A stretch of DNA of 64,000 bases from Saccharina japonica (taxonomy: Eukaryota > Sar > Phaeophyceae > Laminariales > Laminariaceae). The stretch covers positions 1,318,061 through 1,382,060 of the forward strand of contig MEHQ01002721.1 in assembly GCA_008828725.1 (NCBI GenBank). Reading direction: 5' to 3'. The notes under the pieces were generated by a model that saw only the letters and a list, made by a program, of their open reading frames with translations, did no database searches and was not told the origin of the DNA. Of the stretch, positions 46,301 to 56,516 are shown one piece after another (position 1 is the first letter of the stretch; each line of letters starts with the position of its first letter). A program made the translations under genes and the position numbers.

Positions 46301-49300
46301 ACGCAGCGAGGCGAAATAACCCCATCGCCTGCCTCCCGCCCTGCCTGCCCAGCCCGCTCGCACGCGCCCAATAACCCCACCTCCTTGCGCCCCGCCAGCT
46401 TCAGCCTCCCGGATGCAGGACCCTCCGCATCTGGCTCCACCCTAAGCGCGATCCTCCAATCCGCGGGACTGGTCTCCGGGTCGGTTGCGTGGTAGACCGC
46501 AATGGTCGAGTAGTGCTCCAGGCAGGAGTCAGCGTGCCAGGAGACCGAACACCTTATCGTTTACGAGGAGGCGTTACGGCAAGTAGGGTTATGATGGGGT
46601 CGGCAGCGGATGCAATGTGTATGTGGGGGCGTACTCATTTGATGCTTGCCTTAAGTCGTTTGACCATTGACCACGCATCCCTTTCGAGACGGAGGGGTCT
46701 TAGTCATTTGACCATTGACCACGCATCCCTTTAGAGACGGAGGGGTTGAGAAAACTGCAGGATACGCGTGGGGATTCAGAAGAACGAAAAAATAAGGACA
46801 AGGGTGGGGATTGGAATGGTAAAAAATGCTACGGGTGGGGAAGGGTGCAGCAAAGGGATCGGGGTGGGGGGGGGGTAGGGGTGAGGCGAGGGGGGGGGGG
46901 TACTCATGTTGTGCACGGCCGTAGTCATATGACCATAGACCCTCGCATCCCTACAATGCCGGGACGGAGCGCGTTGGGTTTTCACCAACCAGGCAGCGGG
47001 GTGGGGGTTGAATTAAAGGGAAAAAAAGGGACAGGGATGGAGATAGAAACGACGAAAAGACAGGGTGAGGAAAAAAACACCAATACAAAAAAAAGGGACA
47101 TTCGAGTTAGTTGTTCGCGCACACGCGAACGGAGTCACGCCCGAACGGACGAACCTTGCCGAGAAGAGCTCACATACTGTCATTTGTGGGGAATACCTGT
47201 GCCGTCGTACAGGTGCCACGAAATTCCTAACGTACCCAGAGTCACGCCGAGATGAGTACGCCGCTACATATATATCACGGTCGACGTCCAGATTTGAAAA
47301 AAAAAACTCCACGTAGAGGTGGAGTTTGGTCAAACTCAGGGTTGAGGTTGGGGTCAGGGTTAAGGGCTCAGAATACTGACCGCACATACGCTTGTATTGT
47401 GCGGGGCCCCCAAAACGGCTGACGCGAAAAGCTACCCCACTGAGGTTATGCACATTTCCTCGCGTCACCTTACGCGCGACACACGCACGCGGCAAATACT
47501 GGTCGACGCGTTAAGGACGACCAATAAAAACAGCGACAACAACGCCAACAGCAACCCCAAAAACCTGACACAAACTAACGCCAACAGCGGCAACAACACC
47601 ATCAACAGCAACAACGACAACGACACTCGGCGGCAATTCTCGTCTCGTCCCAGTCCCACCTGTCGTTCCCGAACGTCGGCTCCAGCTTGAGGTCGGGCCG
47701 GTCCTCTACCGGCTCCATGCGATTGATCAGCGCAATGTTAAAGTCGCAGCTGCCGTGCTCCCCTTCCCCTTCTCCCTCCCCTCTCCCCCCTGAACCAATC
47801 CCTCCCTTGGCCTGCTGCAGCAACAGTCGCGACCGCTCAACGAGGCGGTTGTTCAGGAGGCGCACCTGCCGTAGGGCGGAGGGGACACTTGGTTCTGGCC
47901 CCTGGTCTTCTTCCGCCTCTTCCTCTTGGTCTGTCCACGGGTGGCTGAACATCCTGATGTTTCGGAAAACAGAAATATGAAGTATAATTTTAGGGGAAAA
48001 CGGCCGAACTTGATGAAGAAACAAGGTAATCCGTGGACAGACCAAGCCATACAGGCGGGAGACGTACTCGAATGCAGAGTTGCATATACTTTTTTTGCGT
48101 TGGTGGGACCCTCAACCCTTTTGGGATCCAGGTATAACGGCCTTAAACAGCGACAACCTTAAACAGAGACCATCTTAAACAGCGGCAGGTCAAGTGCGGA
48201 CTTACAAATCTTCTAGAAAAGCCGCGCAACAGCTGTAGAAAGTGTAATGCTGCGATCGTGTCGTACGTTTCCTTCCGTTGCACTCCGAGCAACCCCCCCT
48301 CTATCCCAGCAGGCCACGCTTGCTTCGATGTGCCCGATGTTGTAACCGTCAACTATTTTTCGGCGTTTCCCCCTCTCCTCTAAAGCCCCAAAGGGGCAAA
48401 TAACACCACTTATTAACTGCAGCAACGCTTTGGGGACAAGTTACTTACAATGAGATTTTGATAAGCTAGAAGTCTACACCAGCAGCAGCAGCAGCAGCAG
48501 CAGTAGCAGCAGCAGTATCATGGTAGAACGAGGGTCAAACGCCGATCCACTTTCACTCGTTTTCTCACCGCAACCCGAGGTACTTGTACGTTGTCCCAGG
48601 CTCTCCGGCGAGAGTCCTCGTCACGTACGTCACCGCGCATTTGGTCCCGAGCCCGAACGGCTGCGTGACATCCGCCCGAAAAATGCCTCCGTTTTCTAGG
48701 CCATCGAACGCCCCACGGGCTTCCTTGTGCACCTTTCGCAGAGCCGCGAGAGGGTAGGGTAGGGTAGGACAAGGGAGAGAAATGTGGGAGGGAAGGAGGG
48801 TAGGGCGGGCAGGGCAGGTGTCCATTATTTGTGCGAAAAGGCGGGGGGGGGGCGTGGCGGGGCGAACAAAAAGGGCCGGGCGGGGGGGGGTGGTGTATTT
48901 ATATCATGCATGGCCGTAGTCGTATGACCATAGACCCTCGCATCTCTACAATGTCGGGACGGAGCACGTCGGGTCTTCACCGACCAGGTAGATATCGCTT
49001 GCACCAGGCGCGAAGCGCCGTGAGGTGTGGACGAGTCGCATGAAGGTGAGCTGCAACCTATACGTACTAAGAACCGCTTGTGAAGCGGACATTTTTGCGT
49101 TAGAGGACAGAGTTAAATCAATCGATTTGTTTTCTGGTGTGACCATTTCCAGAGACAGCAATGGGTATACTCCCGGGGGGGGGGCGTGAGGAGCTGACCG
49201 TGGTCTAGACACGGGAGAAGGCGGGGCGGGGCGTTACAGGGCGGGGGCTGACTGATCGGATCGAGCTATACTTTAATTGCCGTCGACGTTTGTTCGGGCG

Positions 49301-51996
49301 CGCAAAAAACGGACGCGCGCCGCCGGCGCTTGTGCTGAAAGTCGAAAGCGCCCGAGTGAGGAGAGCCGTCGTTCCGAAATGCATGTTACGATATACCGGG
49401 GATAAGCTTGCCAGGTGCCCTGGTACAATGCTAGATACAATTAATAGCTCGATGTCATGATTGATGATTGACGAACGACACCAAGTTTATTTGAGCGAGC
49501 CTGTCCTTATGTCCGACGTACACAACTTAAAGTACGGCAACTCGGGTCATACGAAAGACCCGTGGCACCACTATTGATACTGCTTGCAGCGACAAGCACC
49601 TCACTCGTTACCAAGGATGCTGAGATTCTCAGGTATATAGATTCCCATATATTGTCAATCTGGACAACGCATAAGGACAACAGACGCTATACAGTACCAG
49701 GTACCAGGTGTCTGGTACGAGTACCCGGTACCGGGTACCAGATGTGCATTTTCAACATCCCTCTAAACTCAAAACCACATCAACAAAATAGTATTAGCAG
49801 ATGTATCGGTGTAGTGGGTACGCTCTACAGAGTACATCCGATCTACGGAGACCCTGGGAAAGTACTCGTAGTCTGCCCGGAGTTGGGTACCGAGATCGAT
49901 CTTCGGTTATTCAACCGGAAACCGATACTCGGTTTTCGGTGACCGAAACCGAGTAACCGGTTCGGCTACGTCCGGTCGGATATTGTGCCCCCTATCCCTT
50001 ACCCCATATAACGCCTCTGGTTATGTATGGAAACCCCTATATGGTAGCACACCAGCACAGCGAATAGCGGTGGGGATCGCAGCATCTCAGATCACAGCAG
50101 CATAGTCGCACGGGCAGCACCACACATCACAGCAAATATACGTCTGCGTGTTGAATGTTGAGTAATTTCGGAAGCCCCCGCTCATTTGGTCTTGCGAAAG
50201 AGAAGGAGGCTTCGCTTGCCGTCCTAAGCGCCGCTACGACATCCATTTTTTCGTGGTTCATGCTCCGCCTGCTCGCCTGTGTTAGCTGTACGCCAACGAC
50301 TCATGCCGAACCACACAACAGATCCTCACGTGATGTGTGTCTTGCGCCATGCAATGCGTGTATTCATGGTACGGTTATATACGGTGATGTACCGATATGC
50401 CGACCGACGCGCACTCGAAAATTACGTTTTGCTTAATGGGGGTGCCGACGTTACGCAAATTGCTCAGTACCCAACCGAATAACCAACAGGAAATTTCTCG
50501 TTTTCGGGAAACCCGACGAAACCCTTTGCCCTTCGGTCGATCGTCAGAAAAACGACCGAACCCACATCGGGCTTCGGTGCCCAACTCTGCCCGAAGGTAC
50601 ACCACGTACTCTACCGGCGCAACTATTTGTAGGCACGACTGGGCACGAGCATGTAGGAGAGAACACAACAGGCCAGGGACTACTGCACATTACCTGGTAC
50701 CAGATAATGTTCTAACTAATAATAGTGTTGATCCCGTTTGCACTGTGGCCGTGTTGGTGGAAACCCCGGTTTCGTCTACCTAAACCTGTAACCCTAACCC
50801 CAACCCCGAAAGGAAGGGCCAAAATCCGGGGATGACTTCTAAGTGTCCCCGAAATTCTACCTGGTATGGGATAAATCGCCGGAGGCCCACCTGGCACCTC
50901 GACCCCATTTGGTACCCATGTAGGCCATACATATCTACAACAACTCCTGCTATACATATAACCGAATTGAATGTACGTGCAAATTCGAATAGCCTGGCAC
51001 GTACGTGCAAGTTCTCCGCCGCTGGTCCGGGTGGGGATCAGGGATCAGGGTGCCAAGTGGAAGGAGGGTCGGTGAATCGACCTGCTTTGTGCAACACGCT
51101 CGTGTCTACAAAACCTATACAAAGCATGCATGTTTATTCCGTACAACATACCTGATACCTGGTAAGCACAAGAGAGAGTAGTGCTGCTGTAAGTTCGTTA
51201 CAAGCAGCAGGGAAACAGCAGCAGTGGTGGGGTGAGACGGTGCGACGCACACCCAGCTTTGCCACTTGCCACAGGCTTGCTGGCGGCAGACTCAATCAGT
51301 ACGTACGTAAAATACGTACGATTTGGCTCTGTGCAGTAGTTTACGGAGATGCATCGTACCCAGCAGGGACAGCAGTGCAATCAATGCACGTCGTACTATT
51401 TGCGCTAGCATATAACATGCACTCGTCATCGAACCCGTTCGCGTGCGTGTATACGACCTGTGCTGTCTGTACGTCTGCGTGACTGCTGCTGTAGCCTGCC
51501 TGGTAGACTACAACAGCAGCAGTATGGTGCGCTGCTGTGCATCGTACTCCTGCTGTGTTTTGTGTTGCGTGTTCTGTGCAACAACTACTGGTTGTGCGCA
51601 ATTCCTGCAAATGATACATACCTTAGCGTCGAAGGTCTCTGGCCCTTCCACGCAGAAGCCACCGTAACACTTGCTCACAATCTCCGCGAATTGCGGGTCG
51701 GAATCCTCAACGAATCGGTCCGCGGGGCCACGAAAGTTCGGGAACGGTGGTGGCTTCTTATTGTCACGCTGAGGCTGCACCCTCTGCTGCTGCTGCTGCT
51801 GCTGCTGCTTCTCCTTCTCCTGTTGTTGATGTTGCTGTTTTTTTTGCAGGTGTTGTTGCTGCCCTGGCTTCAGCTTCCCTTCAGAAAACCTGCGCCCACC
51901 ACGCTGCGATCCTCGACCATGCTGACCCCCTCTGCCACGGCCAGCGCTACCGCGACCCCGCGACGACCCTCCTCGCCCTTGGCTAGGTTTCGCCAT
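43208..51996 (-). CDS. FTO: FTO-like Fe(II)/2-oxoglutarate RNA demethylase, eight exons
   Basis: Exons 51996-51622, 48732-48569, 47953-47660, 46552-46381, 45773-45652, 44840-44778, 43875-43776 and 43372-43208 join with every phase matching (0,2,2,0,2,2,0) into 484 codons plus stop; human FTO has 505. FTO oxidatively demethylates N6-methyladenine and related bases in RNA. Conserved: R164 and Y176 (human R96, Y108) in TRTLAGEPGTTYKYLGLR; N257 (N205) in ALINRMEP; iron ligands H284 and D286 in VSWHADSCLEHYSTIAVYH; H367 in HHHQHAVLAGRSHR; and the 2OG-binding arginines R376 and R382 in RWSSTHRV. The C-terminal domain is recognisable by LEFEWIRQFYAQGRTHYDLH but is about 75 residues short. Residues 1-36 carry seven RG/RGG motifs, followed by Gln-rich sequence, not found in vertebrate FTO. 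Human E234 is replaced by S287. It is likely nuclear and, as inference, targets RNA through the RGG tail. Confidence 0.93.
43776..43875 (-). CDS. FTO: FTO exon 7: start of C-terminal domain
   Basis: Acceptor ATATGATAG, donor CGGCAG/GTGAGA. It encodes CQTVLKEGHRRTLKQWKAEQ and LTLSELEFEWIRQ; the last eight residues closely match FTO. Confidence 0.9.
44146..44275. repeat. GATGTG-type microsatellite
   Basis: Imperfect repeats of GATGTG and GATGC in FTO intron 6. Confidence 0.85.
44338..44700 (+). pseudogene. Frame-shifted open reading block inside FTO intron 6
   Basis: On the strand opposite FTO, one frame encodes MSFHGAPKSITNKIAVESAS and ends LQALVLSSERR at a stop; a neighbouring frame continues SADQTIFEENIALHPTVPTA and QFPVALLVAYHHQHPCILCY. 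Together they read as one broken protein. I do not recognise it; an inserted element or an old gene fragment are possible. Confidence 0.25.
44778..44840 (-). CDS. FTO: FTO exon 6: 2OG-binding arginines, GC donor
   Basis: A 63 bp exon follows TTTCCTGTCAG and encodes WSSTHRVAKKEGHSFDYISG, completing the R-x5-R motif (R376, R382). Its donor is AG/GCAAGA, i.e. a GC-AG intron. Skipping it would keep the frame but remove a 2OG-binding arginine. Confidence 0.88.
45652..45773 (-). CDS. FTO: FTO exon 5: distal iron ligand
   Basis: The exon encodes PAIAVALPSRSAYFLLDEFN and HHHQHAVLAGRSH with the third iron ligand H367. The acceptor is a tandem CAGCAG, so a one-residue (Gln336) splice variant starting at 45770 is possible. 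Donor CACCG/GTGAGT, phase 2. Confidence 0.92.
45822..45846. repeat. G homopolymer
   Basis: A run of about 20 Gs in FTO intron 4, a likely indel site in sequencing. Confidence 0.9.
46381..46552 (-). CDS. FTO: FTO exon 4: iron-binding HxD
   Basis: Acceptor AACGATAAG, donor AAGGAG/GTGGGG. CSVSWHADSCLEHYSTIAVY contains the H284-x-D286 iron ligands. The second His of the vertebrate HHD is Ala and the following Glu is Ser. Confidence 0.93.
46617..46742 (-). repeat. GTACTCATTTG family with internal duplication
   Basis: GGGCGTACTCATTTG followed by CATTTGACCATTGACCACGC and ATCCCTTT..GAGACGGAGG, the latter part repeated in tandem. Related copies at 56440-56516 and 61778-61865 are inverted and end in C tracts. 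The shared G-tract plus GTACTCAT end links it to the family at 3785. FTO intron 3. Confidence 0.75.
46888..46998 (+). repeat. Inverted GTACTCATG family copy
   Basis: A G tract, then TACTCATGTTGTGCACGGCC and onward to GTTGGGTTTTCACCAACCAG, in FTO intron 3. Confidence 0.8.
47660..47953 (-). CDS. FTO: FTO exon 3
   Basis: Acceptor GAAACATCAG, donor GACAG/GTGGGA. It gives MFSHPWTDQEEE, a helix (ALRQVRLLNNRLVERSRLLL), a Gly/Glu-rich insert and DFNIALINRMEPVEDRPDLK with the 2OG-binding Asn257, ending EPTFGND. Reading through the donor would add a spurious tail. Confidence 0.93.
48480..48515. repeat. CAG microsatellite
   Basis: About eleven CAG units with one TAG interruption, in FTO intron 2; not coding in the FTO frame. 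Confidence 0.9.
48569..48732 (-). CDS. FTO: FTO exon 2: substrate-recognition lid
   Basis: Acceptor TGCGAAAG, donor TTGCG/GTGAGA. It encodes VHKEARGAFDGLENGGIFRA and the TRTLAGEPGTTYKYLGL block that in human FTO holds the base-recognising R96 and Y108. Confidence 0.93.
48880..49170 (+). repeat. Inverted G-tract/GTACTCATG family, long copy
   Basis: Starts in a G tract and runs through CATGGCCGTAGTCGTATGAC, CACCAGGCGCGAAGCGCCGT and GTGTGACCATTTCCAGAGA. It lies in FTO intron 1 about 150 bp before exon 2. Confidence 0.8.
49171..51621. other. FTO intron 1, mostly unassigned
   Basis: Holds a cluster of TACCAGGTACCAGGT and GTACCCGGTACCGGGTACC palindromic words (49697-49742) and a short telomere-like CCCTAACCCCAACCCC (about 50790). 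No exon seen between FTO exons 1 and 2. Confidence 0.6.
51622..51996 (-). CDS. FTO: FTO exon 1: RGG and Gln-rich extension
   Basis: ATG at 51996-51994 begins MAKPSQGRGGSSRGRG. Residues 8-36 hold RGG/RG repeats, 46-59 and 64-71 are glutamine-rich, and 82-125 (PPPFPNFRGPADRFVEDSD onward) match the start of the FTO fold. The exon ends GACGCTAAG/GTATGT in phase 0. The frame is open a few codons upstream but without another ATG nearby. Confidence 0.88.
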
Positions 51997-53072
51997 GTAT
52001 TGCAACAACAACCAAAGATGGAAAATCGAACAGTGTTTCGTCCAGGTGGGGTTTTACTCAGAAAGAGGCGTAGACGCCAGGGTATCAGGGGACCTCAACA
52101 GCAGGATTGTCTTGTAGGAACAACGAACAGCAGTACTCACGACACGTACGTGCATAACACGGGGCTGGCGGGTGTCCGAGGACCTATCATATCAGTGGTG
52201 GCCAGGTTTACACGCTTCAGCATCCAGTTTGCGGCATGTGATCAAACTGCAAAGGCAGGAAGATAGGGGATCAAAATATCAAAATTCGAATCCGAAAGAA
52301 AACAATAATGAACAAACAATGAACACAACGGTTGCTTTTTGATCCTCTGGGCGAGTCCGTGCTGGCGCATCTCTATCTCTCGCAAAACCGCCACTCTCTC
52401 TCTTGCTTCTCTTTGCTACCTCCCATTCCCACCTCCCGTCCCTCCGGCAACGTCGACCCCACGTGGTGATGTAAATAAAGGCAAGCAACCTCTGCCGCCG
52501 CAATGCAAGTTCGCACTACGTACTAGCAGTACACCAAAACACCGTACACGGGATATTCAACTTTGACAGTTCAGTCATATACCAGATCCCGTGTGCAGTT
52601 CTCGGAAACTTCCGTTGACCTGATACGTCAACGTGCGATGAACCTGGAAATTACCGGAAGAGCTCACAATTCGCAGCTCATCAAACGAACGCTTTCGACT
52701 TTAGAGTATCTGCCATCAAGCAGTCGCGGACCCCCAACTCTCACCGTACGCTGTCCTCGCTCGTCGACCAACAGCACAACGGCTGCACCTCGTCCTGTCA
52801 GAGCACTGTTGGCGACACTCAGCGAAGGAAAGAGCAGAGCACCCGCACAGCAGCAGAAGAAGCCAGCAAGCCAACCAAGTTTTTCGTCCGTCCTTTGTCC
52901 GCCTTTTTACCGGACGGCCGTGAGTTTATCGATATTATTCACTTGAGTTTTGTGAAGAAAGAGACGAATAGTTCCCAAAGCAACAAGGCTGGGCAGTCAG
53001 CGAGAGAGCGAGAGAGGAGCTAAGAGGGAGAGACTGCAACGGAGAGAGAGAGCGAGCGAGCGAGCAAGAGAT
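51997..53072. promoter_or_regulatory. Shared upstream region of FTO (-) and the 53073 ORF (+)
   Basis: About 1.08 kb separates two divergent start codons, so any promoters of both must start here or in their 5' UTRs. The right end is rich in GAGAGA/GAGCGA (about 52995-53070). No TATA box or bound motif can be named with confidence. Confidence 0.35.
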
Positions 53073-53172
53073 ATGTCAGGGCTCGTGATCGGGCTGGTGA
53101 TAGGGTGCGCCGTCGCCGTGCTCCTGGTGTTCTGCTTCATCCGCAGCATCTGCAAAGACAAGAAGGTGCGAT
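53073..53172 (+). CDS. Single-pass membrane microprotein or first exon
   Basis: ATG 53073 opens MSGLVIGLVIGCAVAVLLVF, a strongly hydrophobic helix, then CFIRSICKDKK with positive charge, suiting an N-out/C-in anchor. Unspliced it is 33 residues ending KKVR and TAG. At AAG/GTGCGA (after 53165, phase 0) a donor could splice it to more exons, for instance the block at 53842. It is divergent from FTO. The family is not recognised. Confidence 0.4.
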
Positions 53173-53841
53173 AGTCACATGCCCCACACCTCTCCTTTTC
53201 TTGGTCGGTGTTTTCACTTTTCACTCAAAAATAAACTAGAACGGCCGCCTCCAACTTCTTGGTGCCTTGAAACTCTTTCAAAGCTGAAACACGAGACACG
53301 ATCGATGTCTCCTGCTTTGGTTGTTGGCTTGCCCTCGGAACGCGTCGACCCTACACTACGTACCCTTCCTTCCCTCTTTGCTGCTGCTGTAGTCGGCTGA
53401 AGTAGCTCGCCCAGGTGCCCGCCTGGGCGGGACTTCATTCGCTCTGCTGCTTGTGTAGGCGCATAAGATCCCTCCGTTTTTTTCTGTTGTTTTGCGTTTT
53501 TATCTACCGTTTTGTGTGTTGCCTTCGTATCGATACCGATACTAAAGCGTCTCCATGCCTGGCATGCCATTCCAAGAAGAGCCAAGATTTTGGTGCACAT
53601 AATTACGGCATGTCTCTGAATCTGGTACAAAAGTTCTCCGCTGGTACAAAAGCACATGCTGGTACAAAAGTTCTCCGCTGCTTTCATCACGCCATACCTC
53701 TCGGTCGACCCGCCTCCCGCCGCCAGCTGTTTGCATTATTCGGAGGGGGGAAGGAGATAAGACACCACAAAACTAACGTCACATGGGAAGCGAATCACAT
53801 CGGTTCGAGTATTTTTTTTGCGCCATGGTCTATATGGCGAG

Positions 53842-53949
53842 CATATTTGCGAGCTCCTCCAGGACAACGGTCTCCCCGCCCCCGGCACATCGGTGCGCTG
53901 GTCGCTGGAGCATAGTCTCACCGACCACATATCGCAAAGGGCAGCCTAG
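53842..53949 (+). CDS. Possible downstream exon of the membrane-protein gene
   Basis: Phase 0 reading after a TATATGGCGAG acceptor gives HICELLQDNGLPAPGTSVRW and LEHSLTDHISQRAA then TAG. It reads as protein and its phase fits the 53165 donor, but the acceptor is ordinary and no family is recognised. Confidence 0.22.
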   Translation, partial: HICELLQDNGLPAPGTSVRWSLEHSLTDHISQRAA

Positions 53950-55637
53950 AATCTATGGATGGATGCTGGGGTGGGAGGTGTCAGGAGGTGGTCAGGAGGG
54001 GAGCGGGCGAAAGATGAAAGTCGGAAGCCACTCCCCCCATCGCATCACAGAGCTCTACAGCAGTGCCCACCTCTGGCTCAGCTGCACAGCAGTAGGGTAG
54101 ACCTACAGTAATAAAGCGGGACCTACAAACATCGCGCAATATCAACTGGCATCGCGGATACACACACCTATACCAGGAGCCTGATATTAATATTACCTGG
54201 TACCTGGTATTTGGCCCACGAGTATGAATTGCTGCGTACGGTATCCGTCTCAGAACGCAAAGCTCAATATTTTTTCCCGTGCCAGAGTGTTCCGTATTGG
54301 TTTTTTGTCCATACGTGACCCGTCGTTGTGTTGCGTGGTATAGATACCTGCTGGTACACAGCAGCACTCCTAGTCCAGTACGTACAGGCCATGTTGCTGG
54401 TTATTCCATACCAACCAGTGCCATATGTGCGTTTTCAAGTATTTAACTGGACCAGGTGTCGCCGTACATATCATATGATACATATCATACCGCGTACTGG
54501 CTTCTTGAGTTCTGGGGGGCAAAGGTTAGACTTGTTACACTCTCAGATAGGTTGCCTTTTACTTTGTTAATAATTTCCTCCTTTCTTCTTTACGCGTGCG
54601 TGCCTCTCATGTACCAGAGGGTATCATATTGGGTTAACGAAGTAGCTGCCACCCTTGAGAGTACTGAAATATTACACCTGGCGGGGTCTGCGGTCTGCGG
54701 CCGTTCTGCTATTATATCCGACCCGAGATCCAATACCAGGTATATACCTGTTAATTGTATTTCGATGTTTCCGAGGTACGCCTACGTTTTACCTGCTCAG
54801 TAAATATCATGAGTCTTGTGACCGGTTATGTACGAACTATTTCAATCTCGATTCTGGTCGCCAAACAAACCAACCGATGGATCAATAGTATTAATAGTAG
54901 CACTCGTACCCTCGTTCTCGTGGGTAGTGAGTACGTAGTGAGTAGTGAGTACTGCTTGTATTATATACCTCCTGTATGTTGTGTACGTCAGGAGTGCTTC
55001 TTCTCCTTCGACCGTGCCTCGTGATTCGTACTCGTACATTAATACGTCGTAGCTGCCGCGGAAGTTACATTGTTCGTCTTCTATGATATGTATGAATATG
55101 ATTACGAGTGTTTGTGATTTATTCTGGCGTTGACGGCGCCTGTGATGTTTTTAGGGACCCGTTTCGAGAGTTTTGTCCGTACGCCCTACCAGGTACGGCG
55201 TAACATTGCCAAGGTATATACCGTTTTTCGGCTTTTTCACGAACTCACATTGCTTTTACGGACTTGTTTCAAGATTTTTGGCGCGTTATTAGCACGTGCG
55301 CCGTCACACTCCCAAAAGGTATACCGTTTTTTTGCTAAGGCTTCTCTCCAACGCGAACGATATGGACCCCCAGGGGAAATATGTCGGGAGACATTGTCCA
55401 GCAAGGCATAACGTGCGCCTGTCAAAAGTATAGGGCCGATTTTTACACGCTAAAATCTCGTGGTTTGGTGTCGGTCAAGGTATGGCATGTCAAGGCAAAG
55501 TTGATGCTTGTCAAGGGGTGAAAGTGCTGTCTACTGACATACTTGGACCCGCGGGTGATAAAACCCAGCACGATGGCCTCACGCAGGTGAAGCAGATAAT
55601 CATCGCCAGAACCTATCATCCGCGCGTACCGCCTTGG

Positions 55638-55682
<45 letters not shown>

Positions 55683-56439
55683 AAGGGGTTCGAAGTCCAC
55701 GTCGTCAACCTTGCTCAAAATGTCAAGAGTTCGCCATGAGCCTCCCCCCCCCCTGGCGGCAAATCTCCACCAACGCACCCCGTGTTTTATTTTTCTGATA
55801 TCGCACCAATGCACACAAGTTGACGACAGTTACAAATAATTCTGCTGCGCGAGTTCCTAGCGACAGCTACGTATATATACGTGTACTACCGTATTTGACC
55901 TGACGTGAGATACCAAACCACCCTTCTCGTAGATATGATACCGCCCCACCGCAGGAAACCACCCACCCCCGGTGATAAAAAAAAAAAAAAACTAAAAGAA
56001 AAGAAAAAGGCAGGTTAATCGGCGCGCTATGTACGTTAGATATCACCCCCCCGAGCCGATACACCTTCCAAACGACTTAAAAAGATGTCACCCCCGAGGG
56101 GGCCCGCACAAAAGCAGTACGTCCCGATAAATTTCGTAAGCGCGCTACATGGAGAACAACGACAACATCGAACAGGGGCAGAGAAGCAGAGCCCTTCCGC
56201 GCGGGTGGTGGCCCATCACCGTGTGCAGAACGCGGTTGTGAGCCTGGAGAAGCCAGCTATTGATAGCTGTCCCGACGCGGTCTGGCGCGTCTGTATCCAC
56301 GAGCGGGACCACGATCGCTTCGTTCTTCGTCCGTCCCACCCCTGATGCAACTGCGCTTCAAGCTCCGGCATCAGGATGAGTGTCAATCAACGCGGCTTGC
56401 GGTATCACACCCCTTGTTATCACCCCCCTGGTATGCTCC
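53950..56439. other. Spacer without a defensible gene
   Basis: Contains many TACCTGGTA words (for example 54197-54212) and a G tract of about 40 bases (55638-55679). A - strand open frame (55443-55814) includes YARMIGSGDDYLLHLREAI without recognised homology. Confidence 0.5.
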
Positions 56440-56516
56440 GTCTCGAAAGGGATGCGTGGTCAATGGTCAAATGACTGAGGCAAGCAACAAATGAGTACGC
56501 CCCCCCCCCCCCCCCT
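56440..56516 (-). repeat. GTACTCATTTG family, C-tract end
   Basis: CCGTCTCGAAAGGGATGCGT through GCAAGCAACAAATGAGTACG into a C tract; inverted relative to 46617-46742 and close to 61778-61865. Confidence 0.8.

Noticed and set aside
50762..50815. Telomere repeat
   Set aside because: Only a few degenerate CCCTAACCCC units; too short and irregular to call an interstitial telomere.
51460..52266. 268-codon + strand frame with a leucine run
   Set aside because: The leucines are the complement of the FTO exon 1 glutamine tract (CAG/CTG); no independent evidence.
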